The translations under genes were made by a program, and so were the position numbers. Below, piece after piece: positions 15,357 through 23,179 of a DNA stretch of 35,136 nt. Each line of letters starts with the position of its first letter. The stretch's first letter is position 1. The stretch covers positions 167,491-202,626 of the forward strand of contig DUBN01000078.1 in assembly GCA_012960315.1 (NCBI GenBank). The letters are read 5' to 3'. The notes under the pieces were generated by a model, which saw only the letters and a list, made by a program, of their open reading frames with translations, had not been told where the DNA came from and searched no databases. Source of the DNA: Acidimicrobiia bacterium (GTDB taxonomy: Bacteria > Actinomycetota > Acidimicrobiia > Acidimicrobiales > Poriferisodalaceae).

Positions 15357-16412
15357 ATGGCTGCTTACACAACTGAACTACCTGTTCGCGTCGATCTAGA
15401 TGTGAGCCATGTTGAGGTCGCTAGTCGCTGGGCGACAACTGGCAGTTGGTGGTCAGGCGTTGAACGCGTGGCGATAGTCGAAGAAGTTCGGCGAGCGCGA
15501 GATGGTGATGACTCAGCGCCGTGGGAAGCTCCAAGCCAAATCGACGGCCTCGTCGCTAAAGATCATTTATTACCAACTGCTGCCATAGACGCAATTTGGC
15601 GCATTACCAATCATCCGGGCACCTTGACGGCTGAGTGGCACGCGTCGATCCTGGGTCAAGGCATTAACCCCCAGGCATATGTGGAGCTTGTGGGCGTGGT
15701 GGCCCAAGCGAATGCAGTAGACCGCTTTGCAGACGCGTTGAACGTGACCCGAGTCGATTTGCCCAAAGCATCGCCAGATCAGCCTCTTCGATTTAATGAC
15801 AATTCGGCAGAAGTGACTTCACACTGGGTTCCTACTGCGCAAGTTAAAGGTCCCAATGTGGTGAAGGCGCTAAGCGCTGTCCCGTTCGAAGTTGATTCGA
15901 TGAGCATTCTCTCGGCAACTCAATATGTGCCGATGGGCACGTTGTTGTCGGATCTTGTCTCAGATCAGAACTCGCTCACTCGCATGCAGATTGAACTGAT
16001 AGCGGCGAGGACGTCGAAGCTCAATGAGTGTTTTTACTGAACCACTAGCCATGCTGTCCTGCTCGGTCTGAGCGGAATGAATCAAGATTCACAAGTCAGT
16101 TTTGAGGCGATTGACAGTTCCCAAGCTGGCGATGGCGGTGTCGAACATGGGGCGTTGCTGTCACGCCTGTGTGAAGCAATGTTCTCCCAAGACCCCGATG
16201 AAATCGCTTCGGTTCGAGATGATGTAATCGAAGTCGCTGGAGCTGATGTATTAGTGGACGCGATTGCCGTATCGGCGAACTTTTACATGATGACTCGCAT
16301 CGCCGATGCGACAGGTACTCCCCTGGATGTTGGGACAATCGAGCCATCGGCCGAGATTCGCGAGATTGTGGGAGTCAACGATTTCATGTCTCGCCGGGAG
16401 GCGAGCCACTAA
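15357..16412 (+). CDS. AhpD-like (carboxymuconolactone decarboxylase fold) selenoprotein, UGA at codon 228 read as selenocysteine
   Basis: Read through an in-frame TGA at 16038-16040, this gives 351 residues. The protein shows a degenerate AhpD-like half (VELVGVVAQANAVDRFADAL, 109-128) and a second half with the full AhpD active site: Glu213, Cys225-Phe-Tyr-Sec228, and His232. The spacings equal those of AhpD (Glu118, Cys130, Cys133, His137). The part after the TGA continues in the same frame with the family C-terminus (VLVDAIAVSANFYMMTRIADATG). Cysteine homologues, as I recall, read CFYCTTSH here. A bacterial SECIS hairpin follows the TGA. Ordinary calling would stop at 16040 and create a false second gene at 16077. 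It is likely a thiol/selenol peroxidase or disulfide reductase in the cytosol. The start ATG at 15357 was chosen. The 3' end overlaps the convergent MFS gene by 29 nt. Confidence 0.88.
16038..16079 (+). promoter_or_regulatory. Bacterial SECIS element of the AhpD-like selenoprotein gene
   Basis: Twenty-four nt after the UGA, six pairs form between CTGCTC (16059-16064) and GAGCGG (16070-16075), closing a GGUCU loop at 16065-16069. Weaker pairs extend the stem outward (57-77, 56-78, 55-79). The loop bases match the GGUCU in the E. coli fdhF SECIS loop as I remember it, and a G is in the first loop position as SelB binding requires. The distance fits the known 16-37 nt range. Confidence 0.82.
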
Positions 16413-17799
16413 GTCGATTTTCAAAGGTCACACCGATAGTCAGAAGTACTCCAACCAACGCGAGTAGACCTGACAATCCCACAACCTCGGCGAACGTAGG
16501 TACGAAGACTTCTGGCCTGGAAACATCGTCAATACCCAGGGAGCTAGCTCGACGGTCACGGAGACCCACAAACGCTGTGTTCCAAATCGCAAGTCCAGCG
16601 ACCAATCCAGATGTGCGAACCATTTGTGTCATGCCACCGGCAACTCCTTGCTGAGACCGAGGGATAGAACTCATTACAAAGCTCATGTTGGGAACCTGGA
16701 AGCTACCGAGACCAATCCCAACCATGCTCAACGCCACAATCAACACCACCAGGTGAGTGTTGGCGTCGGCCCTGCTGAAAGCAATCAGACCGATTCCTTG
16801 GCATGCCAACCCAAATCGCGTCAGGACCCGAAGGCCAAGTCGATTCGTCAAACGGCCAGCAACCCAAGCGGCGGCGGCCGTGGTGGTCGGGGCTATTCCA
16901 AGAATTAGCCCTCCTGAGATCGGACTGTGCCCTCGGATATCTACGAGTAGGTAGGGGCCAAGGAACCACAAACTAAACATTGAGGCGTTGGCCAGCGCAT
17001 TCAGGAGGTTGGCTTGGCCAAAGCCCGGTCGGCGAAACAGCCCTAGCTGAACTAAAGGGAGCGCCGCACGGGTTTCGACGAAATAAAAGAGCCCTAAAAT
17101 TAGAAGCGCGAGGCATCCGAGGATCAATGTACGTGGCGTCAACCAACCCCAAGTCAGTCCTCGGCTGGCTACGAAAAGGGTCAAACCGAGACCGCCTGCC
17201 AGGGTGGCTGCGCCAAGAAGGTCCAACGGTTGATGGGTGATCTTTGATGGTCGACGATGTAGACCTGAAGCCAAGGCGATTACAAGCAACATAGCCATAT
17301 AGGGAACGCGGAAAAAATAGACCGATGGCCAGTCCCAGATTTGGAGCAACAATCCGCCTGCGGGTGCTCCCAGAGCAAACCCCAACGCGCTGACCATCGA
17401 GTAGACGCCTAGCGCTTGGGGCTGCCGTTCCTCACTTACCGACAGGGTCACAAGAGCTGGGGCGGCGCCTAGGATGAGAGCCATAGCAGCGCCTTGGCTG
17501 ACTCTTGCCAGTAAGAAGAGCGAAAACGAAGGAGCCAGCGCACAGCATGTGAAAGCGATGCCTTGCGCCGCGATTCCGATGACCGTGACTCGGCCATGGC
17601 CGATTCTGTCCGCCAATCGACCTGCGGGGAGGAGAAGGGCTGAGTAGGTGAGCACGAAGCTGACGACAACCCACTGGATTTGCGACACGTCAATGTCAAA
17701 TGCGGCAGTGATCGCGGGAAAAGCGATGTTCACTGAGGTATCGAGGCCGCTAAGTAGCCCGCCTAAACATGCGACGATGAAGGGGCCGCGACGCTCCAT
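16384..17799 (-). CDS. MFS drug exporter of the DHA2 (EmrB/QacA, 14-TM) family
   Basis: A 471-residue 14-helix proton-driven exporter. The chain opens with PFIVACLGGLLSGLDTSVNIAFPAI, the DHA2 helix 1 motif in which an acidic residue sits in the membrane. SALLLPAGRLADRIGHGRV is motif A, and GAPAGGLLLQIWDWPSVYFF resembles motif C/antiporter and the loop after helix 5. It probably exports hydrophobic compounds or metabolic intermediates. The start ATG at 17799 has GAGGG overlapping the stop of the SRPBCC gene 3 nt upstream, so the two are translationally coupled. Its 3' end overlaps the last 29 nt of the selenoprotein gene on the other strand. Confidence 0.9.
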   Translation of the reverse strand: MERRGPFIVACLGGLLSGLDTSVNIAFPAITAAFDIDVSQIQWVVVSFVLTYSALLLPAGRLADRIGHGRVTVIGIAAQGIAFTCCALAPSFSLFLLARVSQGAAMALILGAAPALVTLSVSEERQPQALGVYSMVSALGFALGAPAGGLLLQIWDWPSVYFFRVPYMAMLLVIALASGLHRRPSKITHQPLDLLGAATLAGGLGLTLFVASRGLTWGWLTPRTLILGCLALLILGLFYFVETRAALPLVQLGLFRRPGFGQANLLNALANASMFSLWFLGPYLLVDIRGHSPISGGLILGIAPTTTAAAAWVAGRLTNRLGLRVLTRFGLACQGIGLIAFSRADANTHLVVLIVALSMVGIGLGSFQVPNMSFVMSSIPRSQQGVAGGMTQMVRTSGLVAGLAIWNTAFVGLRDRRASSLGIDDVSRPEVFVPTFAEVVGLSGLLALVGVLLTIGVTFENRLSGSPPGET

Positions 17800-17802
17800 G
17801 GT

Positions 17803-18279
17803 TTAACCCTCAGCCGCTGCCTTCATACCTTGAAGTGTCGCTGTAATGCTTTCCCGAGCGTTGGCGGCCCGTGACTGAACCTCATTTTCTCCGTGTTCGA
17901 TCATTAACGGAGACAGGTTCATTAGCGCCCACGACTCGGTGAGTGTTGTACTTTCACCGTTGGCTTCAAGGTCATACCGCCAGTGCACCAGGTTCATAGC
18001 AGTGCCACCAGTTACGAAGGCGAAGCTTTGATTCTCTTCGCGTTCGATGATCTCCACAAGTGCTTTCCATTCGTCTTCGCCACGTCGATTAATACCAACG
18101 AATTCGTCACCGACCGCGCCCGTTCCCGGCACGCCTTCTTCGTTCTTACGCCAATAGCCGCCGGTGTTCTCCGAACTCCACTCGCCATAGCGTTCCATGT
18201 CGGTAATCAGGGACCACACGGTCTCGGTTGAAGCATCAATTTCGATTGACTCATTGTGGCTCATGATTGGTTCGCTCAT
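17803..18279 (-). CDS. SRPBCC (polyketide cyclase/START-like) protein
   Basis: A 158-residue START-like helix-grip protein. SIEIDASTETVWSLITDMERYGEWS is the classic N-terminal beta-strand/helix of the polyketide cyclase family. FAFVTGGTAMNLVHWRYDLEANGESTTLTESW supplies the middle sheet and the C-terminal long helix ends AANARESITATLQGMKAAAEG. Such proteins bind hydrophobic ligands; a catalytic role cannot be claimed. The frame extends to 18456 into the hydrolase gene, but ATG at 18279 gives the family start; ATG at 18264 is an alternative. It lies between an epoxide hydrolase and an exporter on the same strand, consistent with handling of lipophilic compounds. Confidence 0.85.
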   Translation of the reverse strand: MSEPIMSHNESIEIDASTETVWSLITDMERYGEWSSENTGGYWRKNEEGVPGTGAVGDEFVGINRRGEDEWKALVEIIEREENQSFAFVTGGTAMNLVHWRYDLEANGESTTLTESWALMNLSPLMIEHGENEVQSRAANARESITATLQGMKAAAEG

Positions 18280-18313
18280 AGTGGAGAGTCTGACAGGCTG
18301 CTGCTGCGTCGTG

Positions 18314-19270
18314 TCACCCCGATACGAATTCCGAGAGAAAGTCGAGAACAATTGTGTTGGTCTCTTCGCGCGCCTCCAGTTGTACCCAGTGCCCGGGGCC
18401 GTCAATGACGTGTACAGATCGCAAGTCTTCAAAATGTTCTCGGCCCGTGTTTCCACCAGTCATTTTTCGAACAGGGTCTTCTGAGCCTGTGATGAAAATG
18501 CTCGGTTGAATGATCTTGTGACCCTCTAATTCGTTTGTGTCTTTCAAAAAAGTCGGAATGTTGCGGTACCAATTGAGTCCGCCACGAAATCCCGAGTTGC
18601 TGTAGGCGGCGACGTAATAGTCGAGATCTTCAGGCGTCATCCAAGACGGCAACTCAGAGGGTGGGGGTGGGCTGGCCTCCAACATGGTGGTTTTACCAAC
18701 TTGGCTGACCGGTGGCCCGGCATCGCCCGAGGCTGAAAGATGCACCGTTAACAGTGAAGTTTTGATGTTGGCTTCGAAATGAGCTTCCGCGCCGCCCACA
18801 TTTTCACAGAAGAATGCCCAATAAAAGAAATTGTCGCCCCAGAATTGTTGCGTGCACCAAGCGGGATCGAGATTGCGCCCGTAGGGAACCGACATACCCA
18901 CCACAGCACGCACTCTGTGCGGATAGAGCAACGCGACGTTCCAGCCGACTAGCGCACCCCAGTCGTGAATCATCAGTGCGTACTCGTCGTAGCCCAGCGC
19001 TGTTGCTAAGCCATCAACGTCGGCGGCCAATTCGCGAACTCCGTAGTCGTCAATCTCGGGGGGGCATTCGCTGAAGCCATAGCCGCGTTGATCCGGCACG
19101 CAAACTTTCCAACCTTGATCGAGTAATGGGTCAATCTGATGCCGCCAGAGGTACCAGCATTGAGGCCAACCGTGAAGCAGGATTATGAGAGGCCCTTCAC
19201 CTTCGACGACGCAGCGCAGTTTCACGCCATTTGTCTCGATCGTTTCGAAGTGTCGGTCAGCTAAAGCCAC
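18314..19270 (-). CDS. Alpha/beta hydrolase, soluble epoxide hydrolase-like
   Basis: A 318-residue alpha/beta hydrolase. The oxyanion HGWP is at residues 33-36, VPDQRGYGFSE at 58-68 is the usual sheet loop, the nucleophile Asp103 lies in MIHDWGALVGW, and the catalytic His294 lies in GPGHWVQLE. The Asp nucleophile plus HGWP favours an epoxide hydrolase (or haloalkane dehalogenase) over a serine esterase. A long cap domain with proline-rich SPPPPSELPSWM is visible. I start at GTG 19270, which has an AAAAAGGA site 5 nt upstream; the frame reaches 19306. It is probably the first gene of a unit with the SRPBCC protein and the exporter, and diverges from an enoyl-CoA hydratase by 51 nt. Confidence 0.88.
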   Translation of the reverse strand: MALADRHFETIETNGVKLRCVVEGEGPLIILLHGWPQCWYLWRHQIDPLLDQGWKVCVPDQRGYGFSECPPEIDDYGVRELAADVDGLATALGYDEYALMIHDWGALVGWNVALLYPHRVRAVVGMSVPYGRNLDPAWCTQQFWGDNFFYWAFFCENVGGAEAHFEANIKTSLLTVHLSASGDAGPPVSQVGKTTMLEASPPPPSELPSWMTPEDLDYYVAAYSNSGFRGGLNWYRNIPTFLKDTNELEGHKIIQPSIFITGSEDPVRKMTGGNTGREHFEDLRSVHVIDGPGHWVQLEAREETNTIVLDFLSEFVSG

Positions 19271-19321
19271 CAGAGTCCTTTTTCTCGCCAAAGGCAAGCC
19301 TGTCACAACTACTCTGCGGCG

Positions 19322-20134
19322 ATGACCTACGACTCAATCGTCTACGAAGTTGACCAAGGCGTTGCTCTCATCACCTTGAACCGTCCAGAGCGCCTGAATG
19401 CTTGGAATACGAAAATGGCTGCTGAATTAGGTTCGGCGTTAGCGGACGCGCAGGCAGAGGACGCCATCAGGGCGGTCGTAATCACCGGGGCAGGTCGAGC
19501 GTTTTGCGCCGGCCAGGATCTTTCAGCCGGAGGAGACACCTTCGCCGATAGCCCTGATGCGAACCCTCATGAACAAGGAACTCCGAGCACCATGCCTTGG
19601 GATGTTTCTAAACCCGTTGTCGCTGCTATCAATGGCCACGCTGTGGGCGTCGGACTGACGTTTCCCCTGACATGCGACGTCCGATTCGTAGCAGAGGACG
19701 CGAAACTGCAATTTGCGTTTGTGCGCCGCGGTATCGCCCCTGAATTGGGTTCAACGAAACTCTTAAGTCGAATGGTGGGCTTACAGGTCGCAAGCGACCT
19801 TTTGATGTCGGGAAGGTTCTTCTCAGGCACCGAAGCAGTCGAAATCGGACTCGCAGCGCGCTCTTTACCGGCTGACGCGGTGCTCGCCGCTGCGTTGGAT
19901 TGGGCGCGAGACGTAGCGCTCAACACTGCACCGGTGTCAGTGGCGGTGACGAAGAAGCTGATGTGGGAAAATTTGCGTGCTGAGATCGACGAAACCTTCC
20001 AACGAGAACTGCGTTTGATCCCCTGGCTGGGCAGTCAACCCGATGCAACCGAGGGAGTCATGCACTTCATGGAGAAGCGAGCGCCTTGTTGGTCGGGAAG
20101 CGTGGCGAACGATATGCCCGACATGGACCTCTAA
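19322..20134 (+). CDS. Enoyl-CoA hydratase/isomerase (crotonase family)
   Basis: A 270-residue crotonase. ITLNRPERLNAWN at 17-29 and RAFCAGQDLSAGG at 59-71 form the CoA site and oxyanion hole. AAINGHAVGVGLTFPLTCD at 101-119 is the second oxyanion strand, and RRGIAPELGSTKLL carries Glu141 at the usual position of one catalytic glutamate. The other hydratase glutamate position in GVGLTFPL is not acidic, so the reaction could be isomerisation or another crotonase chemistry rather than plain hydration. The start ATG at 19322 has no strong ribosome site. It is followed after 161 nt by an acyl-CoA dehydrogenase. A paralogue lies at 26373. Confidence 0.9.
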   Translation: MTYDSIVYEVDQGVALITLNRPERLNAWNTKMAAELGSALADAQAEDAIRAVVITGAGRAFCAGQDLSAGGDTFADSPDANPHEQGTPSTMPWDVSKPVVAAINGHAVGVGLTFPLTCDVRFVAEDAKLQFAFVRRGIAPELGSTKLLSRMVGLQVASDLLMSGRFFSGTEAVEIGLAARSLPADAVLAAALDWARDVALNTAPVSVAVTKKLMWENLRAEIDETFQRELRLIPWLGSQPDATEGVMHFMEKRAPCWSGSVANDMPDMDL

Positions 20135-20295
20135 TTTACGGCAGGACAATTATCGGTCGCAGCTAAATCAGTACGAGCGTAGTGACGATCACTATGGCGA
20201 CGGCCGCAAGCGCACCGGGTCCATTCGTCAAACACGCATCCCCCTCGTTATGTAATCATGCGGGTCGGTCGTCTATGCCAGGGAGGTATTTGGAA

Positions 20296-21552
20296 GTGGA
20301 CTTCGAATACAACGAGAAAACACTCGAGTACAAAGAAAAGCTCGAAGGCTTCATGGAAGAAAATGTGTATCCCGCAGATCGCGAACGCCACGCATTTGTG
20401 GAAGATCCTGCGAATCTGTGGCAGCAGCCTCCGATCGTTGAAGAGCTAAAAACTAAAGCTCAGGCAGCAGGGATTTGGAACTGGTTTCTACCCGCGGAGT
20501 ATGCGGAATGGAGTCCGGGCTTCACCAACCTCGAATATGCGCCTCTCGCCGAGGTAATGGGTCGAGTTCCCTGGTCATTCGAGGTGTTCAATTGCTCAGC
20601 ACCAGATCGAGGGAACATGGAGGTACTCGCCAAATATGGGTCCTCAGAGCAACAAGATCAGTGGCTCCGGCCCTTGATGGAAGGTCGAATTCGTTCCACA
20701 TACGGCATGACCGAGCCGCAAGTAGCGTCCTCAGATGCGACAAATATGGAATTGCAAATAGAACGTGACGGCGATCACTACGTACTCAATGGTCGTAAGT
20801 GGTGGAGCAGCAACATTTACCATCCGCTGTGTGAGTTTGTGATCACGATGGGTGTATCAAATCCTGATAATCCCAGACATCAACGTCACTCCATGGTCAT
20901 TGTTCCCAAGGAGACGCCCGGTTTAGAAATAGTTCGAGCTCTCTCGGTTTTTGGCAACGTTCACTCCCCGCAAGGTCATGGAGAGCTCGCATATCACGAT
21001 GTTCGGGTTCCTATTGACAACATCATTCTCGGTGAAGGTCGCGGTTTCGAGATTGCCCAAGGGCGATTGGGTCCAGGACGTTTCCAATATGCGATGACCA
21101 ACGTTGGAATGGCTCAACGAATGCTTGACCTTGTGTGCGCTCGCGTTGAGCAACGCGAGGCGTTTGGCAGCAAACTCCGCGACTTCTCTTCGGTCCGGCA
21201 AGATATTGCTCGCGCTCGGTGTTCTATCGAACAAACGCGCCTTCTCGTGCTCAAAGCGGCAGCCGAAATGGATAAATCTGGGGCTAAAGGAGCACGTGAT
21301 TACATCTCAATGGTGAAGATTGTTGGCCCCAAACTGGCTCATGACGTGGCGGAGCGCGCTATGCAGATATTTGGAGGCAAAGGCGTGAGCGGAGATACGC
21401 CAATCGCGGAAATGTATGTAATGGGCCGACTCATGCGTATAGCCGACGGCCCTGATGAAGTTCATATGAATCAGCTCGCCAAACTCACCATGGCGCAGGC
21501 AGAAATTTCCCGCCTAGAAGGCAAAGGCGGAGTTGAATGGTTTGGCGACTGA
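20296..21552 (+). CDS. Acyl-CoA dehydrogenase (second copy)
   Basis: A 418-residue acyl-CoA dehydrogenase. It begins VDFEYNEKTLEYKEKLEGF and contains TYGMTEPQVASSDATN (FAD/substrate motif) and LNGRKWWSSNIYHP. GQGRLGPGR-like EIAQGRLGPGRFQ starts the C-terminal helical domain, and the end reads QIFGGKGVSGDTPIAEMYVMGRLMRIADGPDEVH. Same ACAD10/11-like branch as the protein at 7884 but clearly divergent. I chose GTG at 20296 because GGGAGG lies 9 nt upstream; ATG at 20275 is an alternative, and the frame reaches back to 20182 without family support. The LLM oxidoreductase follows after 15 nt, so the two are one transcript. Confidence 0.9.
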   Translation: MDFEYNEKTLEYKEKLEGFMEENVYPADRERHAFVEDPANLWQQPPIVEELKTKAQAAGIWNWFLPAEYAEWSPGFTNLEYAPLAEVMGRVPWSFEVFNCSAPDRGNMEVLAKYGSSEQQDQWLRPLMEGRIRSTYGMTEPQVASSDATNMELQIERDGDHYVLNGRKWWSSNIYHPLCEFVITMGVSNPDNPRHQRHSMVIVPKETPGLEIVRALSVFGNVHSPQGHGELAYHDVRVPIDNIILGEGRGFEIAQGRLGPGRFQYAMTNVGMAQRMLDLVCARVEQREAFGSKLRDFSSVRQDIARARCSIEQTRLLVLKAAAEMDKSGAKGARDYISMVKIVGPKLAHDVAERAMQIFGGKGVSGDTPIAEMYVMGRLMRIADGPDEVHMNQLAKLTMAQAEISRLEGKGGVEWFGD

Positions 21553-21567
21553 TCGGGAGGCAACACT

Positions 21568-22587
21568 GTGACTGAATTCCTAATCGACGGAGCTACTACA
21601 GCTTCTACCATTGATGGATGCGCGGCCGAAGCTGCTGATTTCGAAGCAATGCAGTTGAACGCTGCATGGACGTTCGAGGCTTCTCACGACCCATTTCTCC
21701 CGTTGGCGTTAGCTGCAAAACAAACGAGTTCGATTGAGTTGGGTACAGCCATCGCTGTGGCGTTTGCTCGTAACCCTATGACGTGCGCAGTTAGTGCCTG
21801 GGATTTACAACGCTTATCGAACGGGCGATTCATCTTGGGGTTGGGAACCCAAATAAAACCCCACATCACTAAGCGATACAGCGAACCATGGTCTCAACCC
21901 GCTGCTCGTATGCGGGAATACATCGCTGCGCTCCACGCGATTTGGGACAATTTCCAGACAGGCGAGAAACTCGACTTTCGAGGGGAGTTTTATACCCACA
22001 CGCTGATGACGCCATTCTTCAGCCCAGGGGCCCTAGAGGTGGACCGTCCAAAGATCTATGTCGCCGGAGTCGGACCGAAGATGGTCGAGACCATTGGTCA
22101 CTCTGCTGATGGGTTCTTTGTTCATCCATTTCACACACCAGATCACATGGAGGCCGAGACACTTCCTGTGTTGTTGGCCGCAGCACATTCGGCAGGTCGC
22201 GTTGCCAAAGATGTCACCATCGCTTGCCTAACGATCGTCGCAATGGGTCGCGACGATGCAGAAATTGCGGACGCGCGTCGAAAAGCCGCAGCACAGTTAG
22301 CGTTTTACGGTTCAACACCTGCATATTCGGGTGTGCTTGATTATCACGGCTACGAGCACTTGCAACCCGAATTAAATCAGCTTTCTAAGCAAGGTGATTG
22401 GAGGTCCATGACAGAGAAGATCAACGACGACCTCGTTGATCTTCTTTGTGTTTCGGGGACGCCCTCAGAAGTTGGGGCCAAACTCAAGGAACGTAACGGC
22501 TTTGCTGATCGGTCAACGATGATGTTCTACGGCGCGCCTCCAGATCCGGACGCCATCGCCGATACTGTCAACGCCGCTCGCGCTTAG
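21568..22587 (+). CDS. LLM-class F420-dependent oxidoreductase
   Basis: A 339-residue luciferase-like TIM-barrel oxidoreductase. SSIELGTAIAVAFARNPMTCAVSAWDLQRLSNGRFILGLGTQ is the hallmark block: barrel strand, then the DLQRLSNGRF helix. KIYVAGVGPKMVETIGHSADGFFVHPF forms the C-terminal flavin-facing region. In actinobacteria this branch commonly uses deazaflavin F420 rather than FMN; the sequence alone does not fix the cofactor. The start GTG at 21568 has GGGAGG 7 nt upstream and lies 15 nt after the acyl-CoA dehydrogenase, so they are co-expressed. It probably reduces or oxidises an acyl-CoA-pathway intermediate. Confidence 0.88.
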   Translation: MTEFLIDGATTASTIDGCAAEAADFEAMQLNAAWTFEASHDPFLPLALAAKQTSSIELGTAIAVAFARNPMTCAVSAWDLQRLSNGRFILGLGTQIKPHITKRYSEPWSQPAARMREYIAALHAIWDNFQTGEKLDFRGEFYTHTLMTPFFSPGALEVDRPKIYVAGVGPKMVETIGHSADGFFVHPFHTPDHMEAETLPVLLAAAHSAGRVAKDVTIACLTIVAMGRDDAEIADARRKAAAQLAFYGSTPAYSGVLDYHGYEHLQPELNQLSKQGDWRSMTEKINDDLVDLLCVSGTPSEVGAKLKERNGFADRSTMMFYGAPPDPDAIADTVNAARA

Positions 22588-22603
22588 CACCCAACACAAT
22601 CAA

Positions 22604-23140
22604 CTAGTTCTGCTCGTACACCGGGGTCACAGTCGCGCGGCCAATAGTGGTCCCGAACATGTTGAAACCACAGATAGCGGGAGTTACATCCTCGGTGACT
22701 GGTAGCGACGCGACATTGAGGGCGTGTACCGCGAACATGTAGCGGTGGGCTCCATGGCCCGCTGGAGGAGCTGAGCCTAAATAACCAAATAACCCAGCGT
22801 CATTCTTTAGCTGCTTGGCGCCTGCTGGGAGTGCCGAACCGTCCTGGGACCCAGCCCCGGTTACTAACTCACTGACATTTGCGGAAATGTCATAGACAAC
22901 CCAATGCCAGAAGCCGCTACCGGTTGGGGCGTCGGGATCGAAACAGGTCACTGAGTAACTTTTGGTCTCCTTGGGCGCGCCGGCCCATCTCAGATGAGGA
23001 GATATATCTTCTCCGCCTGCGCCAAATATGCCCGAAACTTGAGGCATGGCGAGTGTCTTCCCTTCGCCAACGTCGTCGCTCGTGACTTCGAAGCCCGGAA
23101 CTTGCGGAAGGAAATCGTAGGGATTGGGAGGGTTGTTCAT
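22604..23140 (-). CDS. YbhB/YbcL-type phosphatidylethanolamine-binding (PEBP, Raf-kinase-inhibitor-like) protein
   Basis: A 178-residue PEBP fold protein. SPHLRWAGAPKETKSYSVTCFDPDAPTGSGFWHWVVYDI holds the conserved DPDAPTG..HW anion-binding pocket, and PPAGHGAHRYMFAVHALN the second conserved segment. Bacterial members bind small anionic ligands; no enzymatic function is established. There is no signal peptide, so it is cytoplasmic. The start ATG at 23140 lacks a strong ribosome site. It lies 39 nt downstream of the second LLM gene on the same strand and is convergent with the first LLM gene. Confidence 0.9.
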   Translation of the reverse strand: MNNPPNPYDFLPQVPGFEVTSDDVGEGKTLAMPQVSGIFGAGGEDISPHLRWAGAPKETKSYSVTCFDPDAPTGSGFWHWVVYDISANVSELVTGAGSQDGSALPAGAKQLKNDAGLFGYLGSAPPAGHGAHRYMFAVHALNVASLPVTEDVTPAICGFNMFGTTIGRATVTPVYEQN

Positions 23141-23179
23141 TTCGTCTGCCCAACTTTGTTCAGTAGATGTTGTGTACGT

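Noticed and set aside
16038-16040. TGA as a sequencing error or a pseudogene mutation
   Set aside because: Possible, but the SECIS hairpin, intact downstream frame and a second CxxU gene in the window favour selenocysteine.
16077-16412. Separate 111-aa gene starting at ATG 16077
   Set aside because: It is in the same frame as the upstream gene, holds the conserved C-terminal AhpD-family segment, and has no ribosome binding site; it is the post-Sec part of the selenoprotein.
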